Assembly (NCBI RefSeq): GCF_020859565.1
Contig: NZ_JAJHUO010000001.1
Location: forward strand, 229,014-293,013
Length of the DNA: 64,000 nt
Source: Saccharothrix luteola
GTDB lineage: Bacteria; Actinomycetota; Actinomycetes; Mycobacteriales; Pseudonocardiaceae
Direction: 5' to 3'
Each line of letters opens with the position of its first letter. Positions within the stretch are counted from its first letter, which is position 1. Made by a program: the position numbers and the translations under genes. The notes beneath the pieces are model-generated. The model ran no database searches. It saw nothing but the letters and a program-made list of their open reading frames with translations, and was not told the DNA's origin. This document shows positions 25,185-34,057 of this stretch, piece after piece.

Positions 25185-25961
25185 CTATCGCTCAGCAGGT
25201 GTCCGCAGCCCGGGGCTGAACACCAGTTGGACGCAGTGCTCCTCGTGGAGCACCCGCACGCCCACCCCGTAGACCGGTTCGAGGACCTCCGGCGCCAGCA
25301 CCTCGACCGGCGGGCCCGCCGAGACGACGTGACCACCGTTCAGCAGGACCACCTGGTCGCAGTAGCGCGCGGCCAGGTTGAGGTCGTGCAGGACGACGAC
25401 CGTGGTGATGCCGATCGTCCGCACCAGTCCCATGACCTCGTGCTGGTACCGGATGTCCAGGTGGTTGGTGGGCTCGTCCAGCAGCAGGTGACCGGCCTGC
25501 TGGGCGATGGCCCGCGCGATGAGCGTGCGCTGCCGCTCACCACCGGACAGCGCGGTGAACGAGCGGTCGGCCAGCCCGCGCATCCCGACCCGGCTCAACG
25601 CCGCGGCGGCGAACTGGTGGTCCTCGACGGTGTAGGACTGCAGGGCCGACCGGTGCGGCGCACGGCCCAGGAGCACCATGTCGGCCACCGTGACCGGCAT
25701 GTCGGACGGGGTTTCCTGGGCGACCACGGCGATCCGCCGGGCCCGTTCCCGCCCACGCAGCGCCGCGACCGGTTCGTCGTCGACCAGGACGACGCCACCC
25801 CGCGGCACCAGCGCCGAGTAGAGGACGCGCAGCAGGGTCGTCTTGCCGCTCCCGTTGGGCCCGATGAGCCCGACGACGTCACCGGCACCCGCCTTCAGCG
25901 TGACCCCGGCGAGCACCGGGGTGTCGTCGTAGGCGAACGTCACGTCGGATGCGCTGATCAC
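25185..25961 (-). CDS. FecE/BtuD-type ABC transporter ATPase
   Basis: A 258-residue ATPase for a metal-chelate importer. Walker A is GPNGSGKTT (34-42), the ABC signature is LSGGERQRT, Walker B is LLLDEPTNHLD, and the switch histidine is in VVLHDLNLAARYCD. These are typical of the FecE/FhuC/BtuD group. GTG 25961 was chosen, with GGAAGG a few bases upstream; the longer frame runs into non-coding sequence. It is the last gene of the importer operon (binding protein, permease, ATPase), 49 bp after the permease stop. Confidence 0.92.
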   Translation of the reverse strand: MISASDVTFAYDDTPVLAGVTLKAGAGDVVGLIGPNGSGKTTLLRVLYSALVPRGGVVLVDDEPVAALRGRERARRIAVVAQETPSDMPVTVADMVLLGRAPHRSALQSYTVEDHQFAAAALSRVGMRGLADRSFTALSGGERQRTLIARAIAQQAGHLLLDEPTNHLDIRYQHEVMGLVRTIGITTVVVLHDLNLAARYCDQVVLLNGGHVVSAGPPVEVLAPEVLEPVYGVGVRVLHEEHCVQLVFSPGLRTPAER

Positions 25962-26010
25962 GTGGCACCTTCCAGGGTGTTCCCGGGCACGGGGTCCGTT
26001 ACCGTCCGGT

Positions 26011-27096
26011 CTAGGGCAGGCGGCGCACCAGGATCGCCAGGAACGGCGCACCGACGACCGCGGTGACGATGCCCAGCGGCAACTCACGCGGGGCGAACGC
26101 CAGCCTGGCGACGACGTCCGCCCACACCAGGAACGACGCGCCGATCAGGGCGGCGACGGGCAGCAGCCGGCGGTGCACGCCGCCCACGCACAACCGGGCG
26201 ACGTGCGGCACGATCAGGCCGACGAACCCGATCCCGCCGGACACCGCCACCGCGGCGGCGACGCAGACCGCCACGACCACGAGCGCCTGTGCCCGCACCC
26301 TGGCGGGCGGGCTGCCGAGCGCGTGAGCGGTGTCGTCGCCGAAGTTCAGCGCGTCGAGCCGCCGCGACCACATCACCAGCACCACGAAGGCGAGCAGCGT
26401 CAACGCGCCGGCGATCAGCACACCGGACCACTGCGCCCTGGTCAGCGAGCCGAGCAGCCAGAACAGCACGGCTCGCGCGCCTTCCGGGGTGTCGGAGGCG
26501 AAGATCAGGAAGCTGGTGGCGGCGTTGAGGACGTACCCGACCGCGACCCCGGCCAGCAGCAGCCGAACCGCGGTGATCCGGCCGCTGCCCCGCGCCAACG
26601 CGAAGACCACCGCGGTGGCCGCGACCGCACCGATGAACGCGCTGCCGGCCAACGAGCCGGCGCCGAGGGCGGCGCCCACGCCGAACAGCAGGGTCAGGGC
26701 CGCCCCCGTGGACGCGCCCGCGCTGATCCCGAGCAGGTACGGCTCGGCCAACACGTTGCGCACCAGCGCTTGGAGGGCCACACCGGAGATCGCCAGCGCC
26801 GCCCCCACCACGACGGCGAGCAGCACGCGGGGAGCGCGGACCAGCCACACGACGTTGTCCTCGGCCGGGGTCCACGTCACGTCCGGGACGCCGAAGAGGT
26901 GGTGACCGAGGATTCCCGCCACGGTGCCAGGGGGTATCGACACCGGTCCGAGCCCGATCGCAACGGGCACGCTCGTCAGCAGGACGAGGGACAGACCGGT
27001 CACCCACAGGATCGTCCGCTTGGAGCGGGACCTGCGATCCAGGTCGTCCGGGGTGGTGCCGTCCCCGTCCCGGACGGTCCCGGTGACCGTTGCCAT
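26011..27096 (-). CDS. FecCD-family metal-chelate permease
   Basis: A 361-residue membrane protein with about ten helices. The conserved FecCD segments are RAPRVLLAVVVGAALAISGVALQALVRNVLAEPYLLGISAGAS and, near the C-terminus, GGIGFVGLIVPHVARLCVG (only short parts quoted as one domain signature). Such permeases import metal-siderophore or cobalamin complexes as homodimers. A 30-residue charged N-terminal extension precedes the first helix. It lies between the binding-protein and ATPase genes on the same strand. Confidence 0.92.
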   Translation of the reverse strand: MATVTGTVRDGDGTTPDDLDRRSRSKRTILWVTGLSLVLLTSVPVAIGLGPVSIPPGTVAGILGHHLFGVPDVTWTPAEDNVVWLVRAPRVLLAVVVGAALAISGVALQALVRNVLAEPYLLGISAGASTGAALTLLFGVGAALGAGSLAGSAFIGAVAATAVVFALARGSGRITAVRLLLAGVAVGYVLNAATSFLIFASDTPEGARAVLFWLLGSLTRAQWSGVLIAGALTLLAFVVLVMWSRRLDALNFGDDTAHALGSPPARVRAQALVVVAVCVAAAVAVSGGIGFVGLIVPHVARLCVGGVHRRLLPVAALIGASFLVWADVVARLAFAPRELPLGIVTAVVGAPFLAILVRRLP

Positions 27097-27179
27097 CCTG
27101 CCGCCTTTCGGTGGTCTCGTGGTTCGACTGCCCGGTCGGAGGACCTGGGTCGAGGACCGGTCGGCCGGGGCCGAGCGCC

Positions 27180-28172
27180 TCAGCCGCCGAGCTGCTCGGC
27201 CAACCGCTCGATGCCGTCCACGGCCAGAGTGCCGTGACCCGAGTAGTAGAAGTCCAGCACCAGGACCCGGCCTTCGGCGATGGCCGGGATCGTCGCCAAC
27301 TCGGAACGACCGGTCAGCGCCTCGCGCACCGACTTCTCGTCGATGTCACCGGGCTCGTACAAGGCGATCAAGCGCTTGGGCGCGGACGACACGAGGCTTT
27401 CGGTGTTCGGCTCGAAGTAGCGCTCGTCGGTCCCCTCGAAGACGTTCGACAGCCCGACGCCCTCCAACTGCTGGTGAACCATGCTGCGACGACCATAGGC
27501 GCCCAGTGGGCTGTCCGAGGTGGCGACGAAGACCGCGGCGGTCTCGCGGTTCGCGGGCGGCGTCTGTCGTGCCTTCTCCCGGACGGCTTCGACCCGGTCG
27601 CGCAGCCCGGCGGCGGCGCGAGTGGCCTGCTCGCCGGTGCCGAGCACCTTGCCCAGGGTCTCGACGTCGGAGAACAGCTCCCCCAGCGGGTCGGTGACAT
27701 CCGACTGACCCGCGCCGAACCCGCCGCAGTAGCCGCTGATCACCAGGGTCGGGATCCCGGCCTCGGCCAGGTCCTCGGGACCGAACTCGTTGAGGCCGTA
27801 GGTGACGACCAGGTCGGGGCTCGCGGCGATGATCGCCTCGCGTGAGATGTCCTTCGAGCTCTTGATGGGAGCCTGCGTCCGCTGCTTGAGCGCTTCCTCC
27901 GCATCGCCCAAGGGCTCGCCCGCGAGGGGGGAGAAAGTGCCGATCCGATCGGTGCCGCCCGCGGCGTGCACCAGGGTGCCCGCTTCACCGCCGATGACGT
28001 ACAACTTCTCCGGCCGCTTCTCGATGGTCACGTCCCGACCGCAGTTCCGCACCGTCATCGGGTAACCCTCGGCGGCGGTCCGCGTCCCCTGATCCGCACT
28101 ACCGCAAGCAGAGGCCGTCAGAGCGACCACGGACGCCAGCACCAGCCCGGTGCGCCGCATGGGGTATCGCAT
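27180..28172 (-). CDS. Metallophore-binding lipoprotein (FecB/FhuD-like)
   Basis: A 330-residue solute-binding protein. The signal peptide ends in a lipobox (TASACGS, Cys23), so the mature protein is anchored outside the membrane. Two lobes typical of helical-backbone (cluster A-II) proteins are visible: PEKLYVIGGEAGTLVHAAGG with IIAASPDLVVTYG in the first, and a second lobe from about 200 on. It is the first gene of the importer operon. A Zur-type box lies 72 bp upstream (28244-28256). Together with the neighbouring biosynthetic genes, the ligand is likely a zinc-loaded metallophore; this is inference. Confidence 0.9.
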   Translation of the reverse strand: MRYPMRRTGLVLASVVALTASACGSADQGTRTAAEGYPMTVRNCGRDVTIEKRPEKLYVIGGEAGTLVHAAGGTDRIGTFSPLAGEPLGDAEEALKQRTQAPIKSSKDISREAIIAASPDLVVTYGLNEFGPEDLAEAGIPTLVISGYCGGFGAGQSDVTDPLGELFSDVETLGKVLGTGEQATRAAAGLRDRVEAVREKARQTPPANRETAAVFVATSDSPLGAYGRRSMVHQQLEGVGLSNVFEGTDERYFEPNTESLVSSAPKRLIALYEPGDIDEKSVREALTGRSELATIPAIAEGRVLVLDFYYSGHGTLAVDGIERLAEQLGG

Positions 28173-28243
28173 CAGCGAGAGATCCTTTCCAAAGGAGCGT
28201 GACGACGTCTCGATGGCCGTCTGTGCGCACCAGCGACCGCGAC

Positions 28244-28256
28244 AACGATTATCGTT
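28244..28256. promoter_or_regulatory. Zur-type box 3
   Basis: AACGATTATCGTT is a perfect 6-bp inverted repeat about one central base. It lies upstream of the binding-protein operon. Confidence 0.8.
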
Positions 28257-28580
28257 TTAGCACAGGTACACCTGCGACCGCCACGTCCAATCGAGGCGCA
28301 ACCCCCGCACATCGCGGCCCGGTGCACGACGATCAGGCCGTGACGCCGCGCACCGGCAGGACCGGACACGCGATGTTGTTGACCCGACCAGGTCGTATCG
28401 CTAGGGTCGGGCCCGGCGTGGCCCGCGCCCAACCTCCATCGACTGTCCCCAGCGCAGTCCTGGCCGGAGGCAAAGGGACTTCTCGTCTCGGGTCGCTGCC
28501 GTAGTCCGTCCGCCTCGGTACCCCGCTGCCCTGCGGCCTTCCGCCTGGGGCACTTCCGGTCGACTCCGCCAGGAGAAGTC
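28257..28580. other. Gene-free stretch between importer promoter and nitrilase remnant
   Basis: About 320 bp with no recognisable gene. The only signal is the AGGAGAAG ribosome binding site of the ruined nitrilase at its end. Confidence 0.45.
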
Positions 28581-29319
28581 ATGCCGGACTCCGAGGAAAC
28601 CGAACCCGTGCGACTGGCCGTGGCGCAGACCGCCATGCGCAGCGACCCCCGCGACAGCGCCGAATTCCACGTCAGCGGACGGGAAATACGTCAGGCGATG
28701 AGGGAGGCCCGCGAGGCGGGCGCAACGCTGGTGCACTTCCCCGAGAGCGCGATCTGCGTTCCCGACAAGCACATCCTGTCCGGGGCGACCCGGCCGAGGC
28801 CGGGCCGGCGAACTGGGAGTTGTTCGCCTGGGGCGCACTGCGGCAGGAGTTGACGGCGATCGCCGAACTGGCAGGGGAACCGGGGCTCTGGACCGTTCTC
28901 GGCTCATCCCATCGCCTGACAGCGCCCAACCGCCCGCACAACAGCCGGTACGTGATCTCCGACCGCGGGAGGCTCGTCACGCGGTACGACGAGCGCATGT
29001 TGTCGAACACCAAGATCAGTTACATGTACACGCCCTGATCGACCCCGAAGACGTTCACCGTCGGCGGCCTGCGGTTCGGGCTCCTGCTCGGGATGGAGGT
29101 CCACTTCGCGGAGCTGCTCCTCGAGCAGAACGGCTCGACGTCGACTGCGTCCCGTTCTCGACGCCCGGGCCGGGCGAGCCGCCCGATGACGGAACCTTCG
29201 CCGCTCAAGCGCGGGCGCACGCGGCCGCCAACCGCTACCGGGTCAGCTATGCAGGGCCTGCGTGGGGCACGCACTTCGTCCAGGACGACCGCAGAAGCGA
29301 CGATCTTCACGCGTTCTAG
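28581..29319 (+). pseudogene. Carbon-nitrogen hydrolase (nitrilase family) remnant
   Basis: A broken nitrilase-family amidohydrolase. The first frame (RLAVAQTAMRSDPRDSAEF, then EAREAGATLVHFPESAI, with the catalytic Glu in FPES) is lost near 28795. A second frame carries NWELFAWGALRQELTAIAEL onward to a TGA at 29036-29038. Shortly after, TVGGLRFGLLLGMEVHFAELL and finally DVDCVPFSTPGPGEPPDDG and VSYAGPAWGTHF appear in other frames, ending with TAG at 29317-29319. At least three frameshifts are needed to join the pieces, so the gene is inactive. The catalytic cysteine region is degraded. Confidence 0.83.
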
Positions 29320-29466
29320 GGTCCTCGCGTTCTCTCACAACAACATTCGACTGTTCCGAGGTCGACCTGGCAGGGCATGGACCGCGGCCACCGCCTCGGC
29401 CACGTGTCGTGCGGCGCGAGACCGGCCACCAGTAGGACCCGGGGTCCCACGTGGGCTAGTCTAACG

Positions 29467-29485
29467 GAAACGATTGTCGTTTCCT
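29467..29485. promoter_or_regulatory. Zur-type box 4
   Basis: GGAAACGATTGTCGTTTCC is a perfect 8-bp inverted repeat around TTG; its core AACGATTGTCGTT (29470-29482) fits the shared box. It lies 122 bp upstream of the CobW-type GTPase. Confidence 0.8.
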
Positions 29486-29607
29486 ACTGGAGGTAGCGTG
29501 CGGTCGCGGGGAGATCATCCTGCCGACATACCCCGCCAAGGACGTTGACCAGCGGGTGCTCCACGCCGTGACCGCGAGGCGCACCGCCATCACCCGGAAA
29601 GAACCCC

Positions 29608-30768
29608 ATGACCACCGATTCGCGCGTTCCCGTCACGGTGCTGTCCGGCTTCCTCGGCGCGGGCAAGACCACCCTCCTCAACCACGTGCTGGCCAACCGC
29701 GAGGGGCGCCGCGTGGCGGTGGTGGTCAACGACATGAGCGAGGTCAACATCGACGCCGCCCTCGTCTCCGGGCGCGGCGGCGAACGGCTGGTGGAGCTGA
29801 CCAACGGTTGCATCTGCTGCACGCTGCGCGAAGACCTCCTGGAGAGCGTAGGCGCGCTGGCCAGGGAAGGCCGCTTCGGCACCATCCTGATCGAGTCCAC
29901 CGGCATCTCCGAGCCGATGCCGGTGGCGGCGACGTTCGAGTGGACGTTCGAGGACGGCACGAGCCTGTCCGACCACGCCCGCCTCGACACCATGGTCACC
30001 GTGGTCGACGCATCGACGTTCCTGGTGGAGCTCGAACGCGGCGACCGGCTCGACGAGCGCGGGATCGAGGCCGCCGAGGGTGACGAGCGCGGCATCTCCG
30101 ACCTGCTGGTCGACCAGGTCGAGTTCGCCGACGTGCTGGTGCTCAACAAGACCGACCTCGCCACACCGGACCGGCTCGCCGTGGTCGAAGGCTTGCTGCG
30201 CAAGCTCAACCCGAACGCCCGCCTGATCCGATCCCACCGCGGCGTGGTCGACCTGTCCGAGGTGCTCGACACCGGCCGGTACGACCCCGTCACCGCCGCC
30301 ACGTCACCGGGCTGGGCCGAGGAGCTGGCGGGCTCCCACACCCCGGAGACCGAGGAGTACGGCATCCGCTCGGTCACCTACCGCGCCGACCGCCCCTTCC
30401 ACCCCTCACGGCTGGCCGCCGCCCTGGAAGACTGGCACGCCGTCGTGCGCAGCAAGGGCTTCTGCCACATCGCCAGCCGCCCGCACACCCTCGCCGTCTG
30501 GTCGCAGGCCGGGCCGAACATGACCATCGAACCGGGTGAACTGCTCGACGGCCACACCGCCCGCCAGGAACTGGTGTTCATCGGCGTCGACCTCGACCTC
30601 GATGAACCCCGCCGCAGGCTCGACCCCGCCCTGCTGACCGACACCGAACTGGCGGCAGGCCCCGCCGCGTGGCGGCAGTTCGACGACCCGTTGCCCGCAT
30701 GGGACGACCTGGAGGCCCACGACCACGCGCACGTCGCCCCACTCCCGAGGCATCTGCTGGAGCTTTGA
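29608..30768 (+). CDS. CobW/G3E-family GTPase, zinc chaperone (ZigA/YciC type)
   Basis: A 386-residue metallochaperone GTPase. Walker A is GFLGAGKTT (14-22), the metal-binding CxCC is Cys68-Ile-Cys70-Cys71 (NGCICC), the switch ESTG precedes SEPMPV, and NKTD is the G4 motif. The C-terminal CobW_C domain (about 270-370) ends in a His-rich tail ([13 protein letters not shown]). Zur-controlled members deliver zinc to essential enzymes under starvation. The Zur-type palindrome 122 bp upstream and the adjacent His-rich protein support this role. A terminator follows directly. Confidence 0.9.
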   Translation: MTTDSRVPVTVLSGFLGAGKTTLLNHVLANREGRRVAVVVNDMSEVNIDAALVSGRGGERLVELTNGCICCTLREDLLESVGALAREGRFGTILIESTGISEPMPVAATFEWTFEDGTSLSDHARLDTMVTVVDASTFLVELERGDRLDERGIEAAEGDERGISDLLVDQVEFADVLVLNKTDLATPDRLAVVEGLLRKLNPNARLIRSHRGVVDLSEVLDTGRYDPVTAATSPGWAEELAGSHTPETEEYGIRSVTYRADRPFHPSRLAAALEDWHAVVRSKGFCHIASRPHTLAVWSQAGPNMTIEPGELLDGHTARQELVFIGVDLDLDEPRRRLDPALLTDTELAAGPAAWRQFDDPLPAWDDLEAHDHAHVAPLPRHLLEL

Positions 30769-30773
30769 GCGCG

Positions 30774-30808
30774 GTGCGGGCTCGGGCGAGCGTCGTCCGA
30801 GCCCGCAC
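30774..30808 (+). terminator. Terminator after the CobW GTPase
   Basis: A perfect 12-bp stem (30774-30785 with 30797-30808) with an 11-nt loop begins 5 nt after the stop codon. Confidence 0.75.
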
Positions 30809-30886
30809 GGGACGTCCGGGACGTTCACCAGCGCGTCCGGCCCCGTGGCGGGCGCCATGACCGCCGAGGCGCGGTCCGAAGTGAGA

Positions 30887-31183
30887 TCAATGCTCGTCGT
30901 AGTGCTCGCCGTGCACGGCGTGGCGGTGGCCGTCGTGCACGTAGTCCACGTGGTCGCCGTGCGGGACCGCCACGTGCCCGCAGCCTTCGCCGTGCGCGTG
31001 GCCGTGGTCGTCGTGGGCGCCGTGGTCGCCGGGCTCGCACTCGTCGAAGTGCCCGTCGTGCACCCGGTGGAGGTGGCCGTCGTGCACGTAGTCCACGTGG
31101 TCGCCGTGCGGGACCGCCACGTGCCCACAGCCTTCGCGGTGGGCGTGGGTGTGGTCGGCGTGTTCGAGGTGTGCGGTGGTCAT
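30887..31183 (-). CDS. Small histidine-rich repeat protein, probable zinc binder
   Basis: A 98-residue cytoplasmic protein with 27 histidines and three cysteines. It consists of two tandem repeats (17-37 and 66-86) with the core EGCGHVAVPHGDHVDYVH, spaced by His/Asp-rich sequence. No signal peptide is present. Such composition fits metal storage or buffering, most likely zinc. GAAAGG lies 11-12 nt before the ATG. It converges on the CobW zinc-chaperone gene. No Zur-type box was found upstream, so it may respond to excess rather than shortage. The function is inferred from composition. Confidence 0.75.
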   Translation of the reverse strand: MTTAHLEHADHTHAHREGCGHVAVPHGDHVDYVHDGHLHRVHDGHFDECEPGDHGAHDDHGHAHGEGCGHVAVPHGDHVDYVHDGHRHAVHGEHYDEH

Positions 31184-31485
31184 GAGCGACCCGCCTTTCG
31201 ATGTCCTGGACTCCATCTCACCCGGATGTCCCAACACTGGTGACCGAGCGCAACAACACATTAGGTCATGCGCATGTATGCCGCATGTCCGACTTCACCC
31301 GACAGGCTTAACGACACTCGACACTCGACACTCGACCTTGAGATGACAGTTGCGCCGTGCAGGACGCCACGCTCGCCCTGGAACCGCGCATCGCGGCCGA
31401 CCCCGACCGCCGGCGGGCCGTTCGAGACATGCCGGTCAGTCCTGTTTCAGATGCGGCGTAGCCAGATGTCGACGGCGCTGTCCGG
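31184..31485. promoter_or_regulatory. Upstream region of the His-rich gene
   Basis: This 302-bp gene-free space contains a perfect 10-bp palindrome CATGCGCATG (31267-31276) followed by GTATGCCGCATG, in unusually AT-richer sequence. It is a candidate regulatory site, but its regulator is unknown. Confidence 0.4.
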
Positions 31486-33357
31486 TCACTGGAAACCTCG
31501 GCCGATGACGGGCACCAGGGCCAGGGGCTGCACGTCGGTGGCGAAGGTCGACGCGCCGGCCGGTCGTTCGGGCCGCGGTTGTGGTTCGGGCCGGTCGAAG
31601 GCGCCTTCCGCGAAGAGGTCCTCGATGAACACGTCGATCTTCTCCTCGGTGACCGACGGCATGGCGAAGACGTGGGCGTACTGGCGCAGTTCGCCGGAGT
31701 TCATGCGCATCGGTTGGCAGGACAGCGACCACTTCTCGATGATCGCCTCGATGGGTTGGCGGAAGCGCACCGTCAGGGCCATCGCGCTGCGGTCGACGTA
31801 CAGGCCGCCCTCGGGGAGCCTGTCCTCCCGGTCGAGCCGGTCCTCCAGTTCGCGCAGCGAGCTTTCCAGGTAGCGGGTGACGCGCAGCGCGCGCACCGCC
31901 GAGGCCGCGTGCTCGCGGATGGACTTGGACGCCAGGTGGTTCCACAGCACCAGGGGTGACAGTCCGTTGCGCGAGCCGGCGAACGTGGTGTCGGGGGAAC
32001 CGGTGTAGGCCGGTTTGGCCGATGGTTCGACGCGGAACTTGTTCTTGGTCATGAACACCCCGCACGGCCAGGGCGCACCGGGCCACTTGTGCCCGCTCAT
32101 CACCAGGGAACTGACCACGTCGACGCCCTGGACCTCCAAGCCGAAGTCGAACTCGGGGATCTTGCCCTTGATCTCCCGGCGCAGCTGGATGGCCAGTTCG
32201 CTGCTGTGCTCCTCGGCCGCCGCGATCCGCAGGAACGGCATGAACCCCGCGCCCAACGCGCCGTCGACGTGGACCCAGAAACCCCGGCGCCGATCGGTGC
32301 GTCCGGGCTCGAATTCGATGTCGCGCTCCAGCAGGCCGTTCTCCGCGAGGATCGGGATGAGCCGGACGGCGATCTTCTCGACGTTGTCGTAGGCGCCCTT
32401 GAAGGTGGTGCCGAAGTTGAGCAGCAGGAGGATCGGGTGCCCGCGCTCGGCGAAGAACCGGACCAGTCGCTCCAGCTTGTCCACGTCGATCTCGCCGCTG
32501 CCGTCCGCGCCTCCCTTGGACGGGACTTCCATCGGCCACTCGTCGGCGACGGGGCACTGCCCGGGGTACTCCTGCCTGCCGATCGCGGCGAAGGTGTCGA
32601 TCGCCAGCGTCCGGACGGCCTTGATCACCGAGTAGTGGGTGTCCTCGGAGTAGAACGCCACCGGTCGGTAGGCGTTGTTCGGGTTCTCCGGACCCGTGCC
32701 ACCTCTGCCGGCTGCCGGCGTCGGCGGCGCGGCCTGCACGTACATCATCTGTGACTCCTGCTGCTCACCACCGCCGCCGGGTTCGGTGATCAGCTTCTTG
32801 CCCGACAGGTAGTCGCGGGCGGCGGCGAGGGCGTAGAGGTTGCCCTCGGTGGAGCCCATCGTCAGCACGTAGCCCCAGTAGCTGTCGGGGTTGTCGGCGT
32901 CGTAGGGCCACGACGCCCGCCAGAGCGACGCGTAGTGGTCGAGCACCGCGCGTTCCACGATCTTGGTGTTGAGCTTGTAGTTGCCCTGCTGGAACGGGTC
33001 GCCGATGTTGTTGAGGTGGAACTCCAGGAACCGCGCCAGGTCCTGCTGGCAGTGGCCCATGTCCTGGTTGCCCTGGAACCCCACCATGGTCTCGTGCTTG
33101 CCGACCAGGTAGGTCTCCAACCGGTTGAGGGCCCGTTTCCGCTGCTGGGCGTTCAACCCCTCGGCGGGGATCTCGAACTCCCCGATCTCCAACTCCGGGT
33201 CGCTCGGGTATGCCTCCCTCGGGTCGCGAGCGGGCCCGGCGATGACCGACGCGCGCCCGTCGTCCAAGCCTGCCGAGGTCAACAACGAGGACCACGCGGT
33301 GTCGTTCGGCCCGTAGGGGAAATCGGGGTGCTGCCGCTCGGTGGAGTGCCCGCTCAT
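31486..33357 (-). CDS. PLP-dependent group II amino-acid decarboxylase
   Basis: A 623-residue PLP enzyme related to glutamate/aromatic amino-acid decarboxylases. The PLP lysine is Lys424 in VMSGHKWPGAPW, and the aspartate that pairs with the pyridine nitrogen lies in GFWVHVDGALGAGF. FQGNQDMGHCQQDLARFLEF and YWGYVLTMGSTEGNLYAL are group II landmarks. The protein is longer than classical decarboxylases, with a Gln/Gly-rich insertion near 210-240. GAGAAGGG precedes the chosen ATG at 33357. It is transcribed toward the His-rich gene with a 302-bp gap, so membership of the zinc locus is unproven. Substrate is unknown. Confidence 0.83.
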   Translation of the reverse strand: MSGHSTERQHPDFPYGPNDTAWSSLLTSAGLDDGRASVIAGPARDPREAYPSDPELEIGEFEIPAEGLNAQQRKRALNRLETYLVGKHETMVGFQGNQDMGHCQQDLARFLEFHLNNIGDPFQQGNYKLNTKIVERAVLDHYASLWRASWPYDADNPDSYWGYVLTMGSTEGNLYALAAARDYLSGKKLITEPGGGGEQQESQMMYVQAAPPTPAAGRGGTGPENPNNAYRPVAFYSEDTHYSVIKAVRTLAIDTFAAIGRQEYPGQCPVADEWPMEVPSKGGADGSGEIDVDKLERLVRFFAERGHPILLLLNFGTTFKGAYDNVEKIAVRLIPILAENGLLERDIEFEPGRTDRRRGFWVHVDGALGAGFMPFLRIAAAEEHSSELAIQLRREIKGKIPEFDFGLEVQGVDVVSSLVMSGHKWPGAPWPCGVFMTKNKFRVEPSAKPAYTGSPDTTFAGSRNGLSPLVLWNHLASKSIREHAASAVRALRVTRYLESSLRELEDRLDREDRLPEGGLYVDRSAMALTVRFRQPIEAIIEKWSLSCQPMRMNSGELRQYAHVFAMPSVTEEKIDVFIEDLFAEGAFDRPEPQPRPERPAGASTFATDVQPLALVPVIGRGFQ

Positions 33358-34057
33358 GGCGTCCCTTCTCGACCCGGCGGACCACCCGCACCGGTCCGCC
33401 GTCGTGTGGGTCGGAGCGTGCCACCGGCTCACAGACGATCCACATCACGAACCGGCGGATTCACCTGTCCGTGGCGGATGTTCCCCCTTTGGCAGCCGCC
33501 GGCGTTCCAGACGGTGCAACAAGGTCAGGGGGACGCACCCGAATGGACCCCCGTACGCGTGTGAACCTCGTGCCCTTGTCCGCGCAGCCAATCCACGCCC
33601 GTTCGTGCTCCTGGTCGCGACGATCCGGGCGGTTCGGAGACCTGCTCGATGCAGTCCTGGCCGTTGCGGCGGCATCGTCGGTGTACGTGACCCTCTACGG
33701 CCGGCTCTACGACGGGCGCTGCGAACCACGCCGGAGGCTTCTGCTCCGCCGCCGGGGGCAACGCGCGAGGCACCACTGCGGCACGTCGACACGGCGGATT
33801 CCCGGGGCAACGGCGCGGTTGACGACTCGAAGGTGTCATCACCCAGAACGTGCGCCGGTGACACACACGATGTGAGCATTCCGAATCAGGCGCCGAAAAA
33901 GTCAACGTCCGGCCCGCGAGTTCCCAGGGGTTATGGAAGCAGCGCAAGGAGACGCCCAGTTCACGACGCGATCATCCGGATTGCGTCTTTGAGCCTGACC
34001 TTCGGTCAGGTGCGGCGCTTCTCCTCCTTCGGCGAAAGGCGGGGAGTGGATGGTCGG
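33358..34057. other. 700-bp gene-free region
   Basis: No frame here shows family similarity or coding-like codon use with a ribosome binding site. The one structural signal is a small hairpin CCTGACC-TTC-GGTCAGG (33995-34011), beyond the 3' end of the hypothetical gene on the minus strand, which may be its terminator. Confidence 0.5.

Noticed and set aside
28369-28395. Fifth ECF41-type promoter (GGACCGGAC followed by GACC)
   Set aside because: The GTCAC half is not present and it lies far from the sigma regulon.
29500-29570. Zinc-free ribosomal protein gene between Zur-type box 4 and the CobW gene
   Set aside because: Short frames there do not match L28, L31, L33 or S14.
33445-33879. 144-codon frame in the 700-bp gene-free region
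   Set aside because: Composition is typical of antisense GC frames and no ribosome binding site or family match is seen.
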